Below are positions 26,386 through 32,056 of a stretch of 32,056 bases of DNA, piece by piece (the first letter of the stretch is position 1; each line of letters begins with the position of its first letter). Position numbers and translations under genes: made by a program. The DNA is from Devosia equisanguinis (GTDB taxonomy: Bacteria; Pseudomonadota; Alphaproteobacteria; Rhizobiales; Hyphomicrobiaceae). The stretch covers positions 1-32,056 of the forward strand of contig CAMDPA010000006.1 of assembly GCA_945903565.1 (NCBI GenBank), given 5' to 3'. The notes below the pieces were generated by a model, which did not search any database, had not been told where the DNA came from, and worked only from the letters and a program-made list of their open reading frames with translations.

Positions 26386-28011
26386 CTAACGGCCGAGCAT
26401 CCGGGAGAGCCAGGACCGGCGAACTTCCTTGGGTTTCACAACGGGCTTGCTCGCGGTTGCGGCTCGTACAATTGCTGGAACGGGCGAGGGTGCTTTGTCC
26501 TGGCCGGTCGTCTCGGGTTGCTTGGCCTTCACGGCGTCGTGCAACTGTTTGGCAACGGCCTGGGCATCGCCCTTCCATTCGATCCATCGCTTGCCGCGAA
26601 TGAGCGGAAGGTGCGTCAAATCCGGTTTGCCGACCATCACGGGGATGACTGTCTTTTGGCCGTCGACCTCCAGGCCGAGGGCCGTGTTGATCTCCGCGAG
26701 CGGCCACTCCTTGCTGACGGATGAACTGGAAACGACGACCAGAATTGTACGTGCGGCCCCGAGCGCGGTGTTGATCTTCTTGGTGAAGGATTGGCCCCAG
26801 CCAATGTGCTCTTCGTCGAGAAAGGCTTTAAGGCCGAGCTTTTCGCAGGCGGCAAAGATGGGGCGTGCGATCTCGACCTTGTCCTCGCTCGCGTGGGAGA
26901 TGAAAATGTCGAAATCGGCGGCGCCGAACACCATTTCCCTGACGAACTTCGACGGATTTGGATCGAGGTCGATGAGTTTCGCGCAGAGCTTCAGGAAAAC
27001 CGGGTCGCCCGCGCCACGCACCATCTTGACGAATGCCAGTTGGCCATAGACGACGTTGCGGAACACAGGTCCGGGCTGTTCGGGCTGCCCGCCCTTCGGT
27101 GCGCCGCTATACTTGGCGAAATGCTCGCCGCCAGCCGCGGCCAGGCCGTACTTTTCCCAGGCATGCAGCATCGCGCGGATCTTGCGAATGCGCTGGCGCT
27201 CGACGTTGACCGTGCGGTTGACGCAAAGGCCCGTGACGCTCTGATGGCGGTGGCGGCCCTGCAGGCGCACCTTCTTCTGATTGACCGAGAACCCGCAGGC
27301 CATGATGGCGCGTTCGAGTGCGTCTCCGACGCGTACCTGTTCGACGAGGGGGGCGGTTCTTTCGAATATGGCGAGGGCTGGGGGAAATGCGGCTTGGTTC
27401 GTCGAGAACGTGATGTCGTCGGCGTAACGCGTGTACTGGCATTTCTGCTCGCGCGCGAGACGCATGAGACGCCGGTCCAACGCGGCGGCAATGAGATTGG
27501 ACAGAACGGGCGACGTGGGCGCACCCTGGGGTAGCCCATTTCCGTGCACGCAGATGTGCGCCATCACGGCCGCAGCCTTCGGTCCCATCCGGAAGGGGGG
27601 CGCCATGAACAGGCCGCGGATCCGGCCGAAATTGATGCTCGGAAAGAAGTCCGAAAGGTCGACGTTCAAAACCCAGTGCTTGCCCACATGCGGCGACGCA
27701 TTCGTCACGACGCTGCGGGCGGCGATGAAACCATGGGCGCTGGGGTGGCCCTGGTAGATCTGTTGGAGCCTGATCAGCAGGTGGTCCTGCAGTTCGCGCA
27801 CCAAGCCGCGTGGCGCGCTGATCAGGCGCATGCCCCCTGTGCGTTTAGGGATCTCGAAGTGACGGTAACGCGTACTGTCCGACGCCCTGTAAAGCTCGTA
27901 GATCAGCCGGCTCGCACTGACGTCAAAAAACTTGGCGACGTCCTGGGATGTTTCCAGGCGGTGCCCATCGACGCTGAAAGCGGGAACAGAGCTATCGGTG
28001 GGTAAGGGCAT
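26386..28011 (-). CDS. Retron-type reverse transcriptase with C-terminal TIR domain (candidate anti-phage retron effector fusion)
   Basis: RT motifs: NVDLSDFFPSINF (motif A), GNGLPQGAPTSPVLSNLIA, YTRYADDITFS (YADD, 27415-27426), plus retron markers NASPH (NAxxH, residues 104-108) and VTGLCVN (VTG, residues 259-261). TIR module residues ~367-492: FDIFISHASEDKVEIARP...FLDEEHIGWGQSFTKKINTAL...SSSSVSKEWPLAEINTAL. Confidence 0.95.
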   Translation of the reverse strand: MPLPTDSSVPAFSVDGHRLETSQDVAKFFDVSASRLIYELYRASDSTRYRHFEIPKRTGGMRLISAPRGLVRELQDHLLIRLQQIYQGHPSAHGFIAARSVVTNASPHVGKHWVLNVDLSDFFPSINFGRIRGLFMAPPFRMGPKAAAVMAHICVHGNGLPQGAPTSPVLSNLIAAALDRRLMRLAREQKCQYTRYADDITFSTNQAAFPPALAIFERTAPLVEQVRVGDALERAIMACGFSVNQKKVRLQGRHRHQSVTGLCVNRTVNVERQRIRKIRAMLHAWEKYGLAAAGGEHFAKYSGAPKGGQPEQPGPVFRNVVYGQLAFVKMVRGAGDPVFLKLCAKLIDLDPNPSKFVREMVFGAADFDIFISHASEDKVEIARPIFAACEKLGLKAFLDEEHIGWGQSFTKKINTALGAARTILVVVSSSSVSKEWPLAEINTALGLEVDGQKTVIPVMVGKPDLTHLPLIRGKRWIEWKGDAQAVAKQLHDAVKAKQPETTGQDKAPSPVPAIVRAATASKPVVKPKEVRRSWLSRMLGR

Positions 28012-28119
28012 CCCGTCCCTCGTTCCTTACGCACACCCTCCGGCGCGCCGGAGGGTGTGAAGATAGACATTTGTTCTTCTGTCGCAGGATCAACAACAGA
28101 CATAGAAGGACGGGATGCC
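28007..28119 (-). ncRNA. Candidate retron msr-msd ncRNA
   Basis: On the minus strand: a1 GGCATCCCGTCCTTC (28119-28105) pairs with a2 GAGGGACGGGATGCC (28021-28007) over 15 bp with one G-U. Inside are an msr-like hairpin TCTGTTG/CGACAGA (28100-28078) and a perfect 28-bp palindrome (28032-28059) as candidate msd stem. Directly 5' of the RT gene. Confidence 0.78.
28032..28059. repeat. Perfect 28-bp palindrome (candidate msd hairpin)
   Basis: cacaccctccggcgcgccggagggtgtg is self-complementary across its full length; no flanking T-tract on either strand. Confidence 0.93.
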
Positions 28120-28246
28120 GGTGCGGGCGCAGTGCAACGCACCCGCAGGGTAAAGTGCACTGCGATATGGGGCAAAGTTGAGGCAAGGATTGCCGCCAGC
28201 GGGGTGACGGGTGACCGGTTCCGCCCGATAGTCCGGAGACAAGCCA

Positions 28247-30598
28247 CTAACCCGCTCGCGTTTGCGCCGACGTGATCGCTGCCACGATGCGGCGCGGGGT
28301 GACCGGGGAGACCAGCAGTTCCGCGCCGATGCCCTTCAAGGCGTCGTTGATGGCGTTGGTGATGCTGGCGGGTGGTGCAATCGCGCCGCCTTCGCCCAGG
28401 CCCTTCTGGCCAAAGCGCGTATAGGGCGAGGGCGTTTCCATGTGGAGGATGCGGATGCGCGGCATTTCCGTGCAGCCGGGCAGCAGATACTCCGCCAGGG
28501 TTGCCGCGAGCGGCTGGCCTTCGGCGCTGTAGAGCATTTCCTCGTACAGCGCGGTGCCGATGCCCTGCGCGACGCCGCCGATGATCTGGCCGTCGACGAT
28601 CAGCGGGTTGACCAGCGTGCCGCCGTCCTCGACCACGACGTAGTCGAGGATTTCGACATCGCCGGTTTCGGTATCGACCGCGACGAGCGCGGCATGCGCC
28701 GCATAGCTGAACGTGCCGGTGTCACGCTTGGCCTTGTAGCCGGCGACGACCTCGAGCCCGCAGGGATCGACGTCGCCGGGCAGATCCTGTGGGCGGCGAT
28801 ACCAGGTGCGCGCGATCTCGCCGACGGCGACACGACCGGTGGCGGAGACGACCGCGCCGTCTTCGAGGCGGACATCGGTCTCGCGCGATTGCAGCAACTT
28901 CGCGCCGATGCGCTTCATGCGTTCGGCCAACGCATCGCAGGCCGAGGCGACCGCGCCGCCCGACATGATCATGCAGCGCGAGCCCCAGGTTCCCGTGGAA
29001 TAGGGTGAGGTTCCGGTGTCGCCGTGCAGCACCTTGATGCGATCGTGCGGTACGCCAAGGATCGAATGCGCGACCTGGGAGAGGGACGTCTCCAGGCCCT
29101 GGCCGTGGCTGTGCGCGCCGATCCTGATCTCCAGGCCGCCATCGGGCGTGAAGCGCGCATGGCACTGCTCGAAGCCCGGCACGAACGGAATGCCCCAGGC
29201 GGCGTAGACGCTGGTGCCGTGGCCGGCCTGCTCCGAGTACATCGCGAGCCCGACGCCGATGCGGCGGCCGTCGGCTTCGCCCTTGGCCTGGCGGGCGCGG
29301 ATCTTGTCGAGCCCGATCGCTTCGACGGCTTGGCGCAGGGCTTCCGGGTAGTCGCCGGAATCGAAGTGGCGCTTGGCGATGTTGTCGAACGGCATCTGCT
29401 CGGGGCGCACAAGGCTCTTGGCGCGCAAGGCCGTCGCCTCGATGCCGGCTTCGCGAGCAAGCGCGTCGAGCGTGACTTCGAGCGCGAAGCACACGCCGGT
29501 TCGGGCGACGCCGCGATAAGGCAGGATCGGCGGCTTGTTGGTCGCGGCGGTGTAGGTTTTGCAGCGGTAGTGCGGGAAGTCGTAGAGCCCCGGCAGGATG
29601 CTGCCGATCTGGCCGGCTTCCAGGCAGGCGGAGAACGGATAGGCCGAGTAGGCGCCGGCATCGACGGTCGCTTCGGCGTCGAGCGCGAGCAGGCGGCCAT
29701 CGCGGTCCGCGTAGGCGGTGAGTTTGTAGTGGTGCTCGCGGCAATCGGCGCCGGCGGTGAGGTTCTCGCGCCGGTCCTCGATCCAGCGCAAGGGGTGGCC
29801 GAGTTTGCGTGCCCCCCAAGCGAGCGCGACTTCCTCGCGGAGCAACACGCCCTTATAGCCGAAACCGCCGCCGACATCGGGCGCGATCACGCGAATGCGG
29901 CCTTCATCAAGTGCGAGGCATTCGGCAAGGCCGGAGCGGACGATATGCGGCTGCTGGGTGGAGCTGGTGACGATCAGCTGCTCGACGCGCGTGTCCCACT
30001 CCGCGATCACGCCGCGGCCTTCCATCGGGCTCATCACCTGACGGGCGGTCCGCAACTCGCGCGTGACGGAGAACGCGGCCTTGGCCTTGGCGGCGTCGAA
30101 GTTCACGTCCGTTTCGGTGACGAGGAAGGTGTTGTCGCCCCATTGCTCGTGGACCAGCGGTGCACCGGGCTTGCGCGCCGCCAACATGTCGGTGACGACG
30201 GGGAGTTCCTCGAAGTCGATCTCGATGGCGGCCGCGATGTCCTCGGCTTCTGCCCTGGTGCGGGCGATGCACATCGCAATGGGTTCGCCGACGTGGCGGA
30301 CCTTGCCGTCGGCGAGGATGGGCTGCAGCGATGACTTGAAGCCGGGCAGCGCGGTATCGGCCCGGATCGCGGAGACGCCTTCGAGGTCGGCGGCAGTGAA
30401 GACGCTGCCACGCCAGGCGGGGGGAATTGCGATACTCTTGATCCGCGCGTGGGCGAGCGGGCTGCGCAGGAACGCGACTTCCATCATGCCCGGCAGCTGG
30501 ATGTCGCCGACGAAGCGGCCGAGGCCGCGCATGTAGCGGTCGTCCTCCTTGCGCGGCAATCGAGCGCCGATGCCCTGGCTAGTTAACTGTGCGGTCAA
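28247..30598 (-). CDS. Xanthine/aldehyde dehydrogenase family molybdopterin-binding subunit (CoxL-like)
   Basis: GIGARLPRKEDDRYMRGLGRFVGDIQLPGMMEVAFLRSPLAHARIKSI...; DVGGGFGYKGVLLREEVALAWGARKLGHPLRWIEDRRENL; PYRGVARTGVCFALE; GQGLETSLSQ; GEGGAIAPPASITNAINDAL. Start uncertain (TTG near 30598 or other). Confidence 0.92.
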   Translation of the reverse strand: MTAQLTSQGIGARLPRKEDDRYMRGLGRFVGDIQLPGMMEVAFLRSPLAHARIKSIAIPPAWRGSVFTAADLEGVSAIRADTALPGFKSSLQPILADGKVRHVGEPIAMCIARTRAEAEDIAAAIEIDFEELPVVTDMLAARKPGAPLVHEQWGDNTFLVTETDVNFDAAKAKAAFSVTRELRTARQVMSPMEGRGVIAEWDTRVEQLIVTSSTQQPHIVRSGLAECLALDEGRIRVIAPDVGGGFGYKGVLLREEVALAWGARKLGHPLRWIEDRRENLTAGADCREHHYKLTAYADRDGRLLALDAEATVDAGAYSAYPFSACLEAGQIGSILPGLYDFPHYRCKTYTAATNKPPILPYRGVARTGVCFALEVTLDALAREAGIEATALRAKSLVRPEQMPFDNIAKRHFDSGDYPEALRQAVEAIGLDKIRARQAKGEADGRRIGVGLAMYSEQAGHGTSVYAAWGIPFVPGFEQCHARFTPDGGLEIRIGAHSHGQGLETSLSQVAHSILGVPHDRIKVLHGDTGTSPYSTGTWGSRCMIMSGGAVASACDALAERMKRIGAKLLQSRETDVRLEDGAVVSATGRVAVGEIARTWYRRPQDLPGDVDPCGLEVVAGYKAKRDTGTFSYAAHAALVAVDTETGDVEILDYVVVEDGGTLVNPLIVDGQIIGGVAQGIGTALYEEMLYSAEGQPLAATLAEYLLPGCTEMPRIRILHMETPSPYTRFGQKGLGEGGAIAPPASITNAINDALKGIGAELLVSPVTPRRIVAAITSAQTRAG

Positions 30599-30880
30599 AG
30601 GATCCCCGTCCGTATCGTTGCAGTCCGCTCGGCGAAACGGCACGCCGGCGCGTAAGGAACAGTACCCGTGGCCGGCACGCCCGCCAAGGCCGATTGCCGG
30701 CACCAAAGTTGGCGATATTTCGGGCGTATTGCAAAACGTTTGGGCATTCGGCTCGGATGGCGCATTTCCATGCTTGTAAATGGCGTGGTGCTGGCAATAC
30801 TGATCTCAAGCAATCGGAGGGCGGCAGGAGCCGGACTCTCCGGGCGCGGCGTACAGAGGCGACACGGCTAGGAGATAGGC

Positions 30881-32032
30881 ATGTTCGGTAATCGAATTGC
30901 GGCGGCGGTTGCCGCCCTCGTCGGAGTGGCGCTCGCCGGCTCCGCTCAGGCCCAGGACCCCATCAAGATCGGCGTGACGCAGCCGCTGACCGGCGCGTTC
31001 GCGGCTTCGGGCAACTACGTCACGCAAGGCGCCAAGATCGCCGAGGACGAGATCAACAAGGCCGGCGGCGTGCTCGGCCGCAAGATCCAGCTCGTCGTGG
31101 AGGACAACAAGTCCAACCCGACCGAAGCGGTGTCGACCGCCGAAAAGCTGATCCAGAAGGACAAGGTGCCCGTGATGATGGGCGCCTGGAGCTCGACCCT
31201 CACGTTGGCGGTGATGCCGAAGCTCGAGGAGTACGGCGTGCCGATGCTGGTGGAGACGTCATCGTCCGGCAAGATCACGACGTCGGGCAATCCGTGGATC
31301 TTCCGCATCAGCCCGACCTCGGAGATGGAGGCGGTCGCGTTCGCGCCGCTGGTCAAGACGCTCGGCATCAAGAAGGCGGATCTGCTCGGCACCAACAACG
31401 ACTTCGGTCTGGGTGCGATGCAGGAGTTCACCAAGATGCTGAAGGGCGCCGGCGTCGCGATCGGCGCCAGCGAGACGATGGACCCCAAGGCCGTCGACTT
31501 CTCCGCCCAGCTCGCCAAGATCAAGGCGTCCGGCGGCGACACGGTGTTCGTGACCACGGCCGTCGAGCAGATCACGCTGATCCTGAAGCAGGCGAAGGAG
31601 CAGCAGCTCAAGGCGCGGATCATCACCACGGGCGGCTCGAACTCGCCGGACCAGCTCATTCAACAGGCCGGTGCTTCCGCCGATGGCTCGATGCACCTCG
31701 TGTTCTTCACGCCGTGGTTCCCCGAGGCGGTCAAGAACCCGGCGCTGGCGACGCAGTTCGTCGCAAGTTGGAAAGAGCGGGGGCATAACGTCGGCGGCTT
31801 GACGGAAGGCTTCCGTGGCTGGGATGGCATCACGACGATCGTCGAGGCGATCAAGCTCGCCGGCAAGGCGGATGCAGCGTCGATTCAAAAGGCGCTGTGG
31901 AGCGTCAAGGTGAAGGGCATCAACGGCGACATCGCGTTCATCAAGCAGGGCCCCGCCGGTAAGGAAAGCGCCCAGAACGTACCGAGCGTGTACCTGATCA
32001 AGATCGAGAACGGCAAAGTTACGAAGATGTGA
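30881..32032 (+). CDS. Branched-chain amino acid ABC transporter substrate-binding protein (LivK-like)
   Basis: AGGAG-type RBS upstream; MFGNRIAAAVAALVGVALAGSAQAQDPIKIGVTQPLTGAFAASGNYVTQGAKIAEDEINKAGGVLGRKIQLVVEDNKSNPTEAVS... Confidence 0.95.
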   Translation: MFGNRIAAAVAALVGVALAGSAQAQDPIKIGVTQPLTGAFAASGNYVTQGAKIAEDEINKAGGVLGRKIQLVVEDNKSNPTEAVSTAEKLIQKDKVPVMMGAWSSTLTLAVMPKLEEYGVPMLVETSSSGKITTSGNPWIFRISPTSEMEAVAFAPLVKTLGIKKADLLGTNNDFGLGAMQEFTKMLKGAGVAIGASETMDPKAVDFSAQLAKIKASGGDTVFVTTAVEQITLILKQAKEQQLKARIITTGGSNSPDQLIQQAGASADGSMHLVFFTPWFPEAVKNPALATQFVASWKERGHNVGGLTEGFRGWDGITTIVEAIKLAGKADAASIQKALWSVKVKGINGDIAFIKQGPAGKESAQNVPSVYLIKIENGKVTKM

Positions 32033-32043
32033 GCGTCGGCCGA

Positions 32044-32056
32044 GGTGTCAGACCCT
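32044..32056. repeat. Truncated third copy of the ggtgtcagaccct REP-like repeat
   Basis: ggtgtcagaccct at the window end matches the first 13 bases of 3871-3897; located just after the LivK-like stop codon. Confidence 0.75.

Noticed and set aside
26791-27534. 247-aa plus-strand ORF opposite the RT-TIR gene, considered as a possible antitoxin or second retron component
   Set aside because: Lies entirely antisense to the RT/TIR coding region and has the composition of a shadow ORF; no independent start/RBS evidence.
26386-28011. RT as part of a group II intron or diversity-generating retroelement
   Set aside because: No maturase/HNH domain, no intron RNA ends, and no template/variable repeat pair noticed; NAxxH and VTG motifs plus TIR fusion fit a retron.
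28032-28059. Palindrome read as a Rho-independent terminator
   Set aside because: No T-tract follows on either strand and it lies between a1/a2 arms directly 5' of a retron RT, so msd stem is the better reading.
29024-30334. 436-aa plus-strand ORF opposite the CoxL-like gene
   Set aside because: Antisense shadow of a strongly supported coding frame.
1-32056. CRISPR array or tRNA/rRNA genes
   Set aside because: No regularly spaced direct repeats or recognisable tRNA/rRNA sequences were noticed by eye; a dedicated scan (e.g. tRNAscan, CRISPR finder) was not possible.

Overview
High-GC window, apparently from an alphaproteobacterial-type genome (inference from GC content and gene families). 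Most of it is metabolic and transport genes: a minus-strand operon for a nitrate/sulfonate/taurine-like ABC importer with two permeases, a solute-binding protein (SBP) and hydantoinase/oxoprolinase HyuB-HyuA; a MetE-like protein; alpha/beta hydrolases; a Bug/TctC-type binding protein; a hybrid histidine kinase; a ThiF/MoeB-like protein; an FKBP-type PPIase; YciI, VOC and GST proteins; a fused Fe(III)-type ABC permease; a 3-hydroxyacyl-CoA dehydrogenase; an LLM flavin oxidoreductase; an ABC-F ATPase; a PilZ protein; a CoxL-like molybdopterin dehydrogenase; and a LivK-like binding protein. The main item is at 26386-28119 (minus strand): a retron-type reverse transcriptase (NAxxH, YADD and VTG motifs) fused to a C-terminal TIR domain with a WxxxE glutamate. 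Immediately upstream is a compact ~113-nt candidate msr-msd ncRNA. It has 15-nt a1/a2 inverted repeats with one G-U wobble, an msr-like hairpin, and a perfect 28-bp palindrome as candidate msd stem. The a2 arm overlaps the RT start codon and its Shine-Dalgarno-like sequence, which suggests translation could be coupled to ncRNA folding. The window also holds several REP/REPIN/MITE-like intergenic repeats. One supplies the stop codon of the LLM oxidoreductase gene, and related inverted copies flank that gene.
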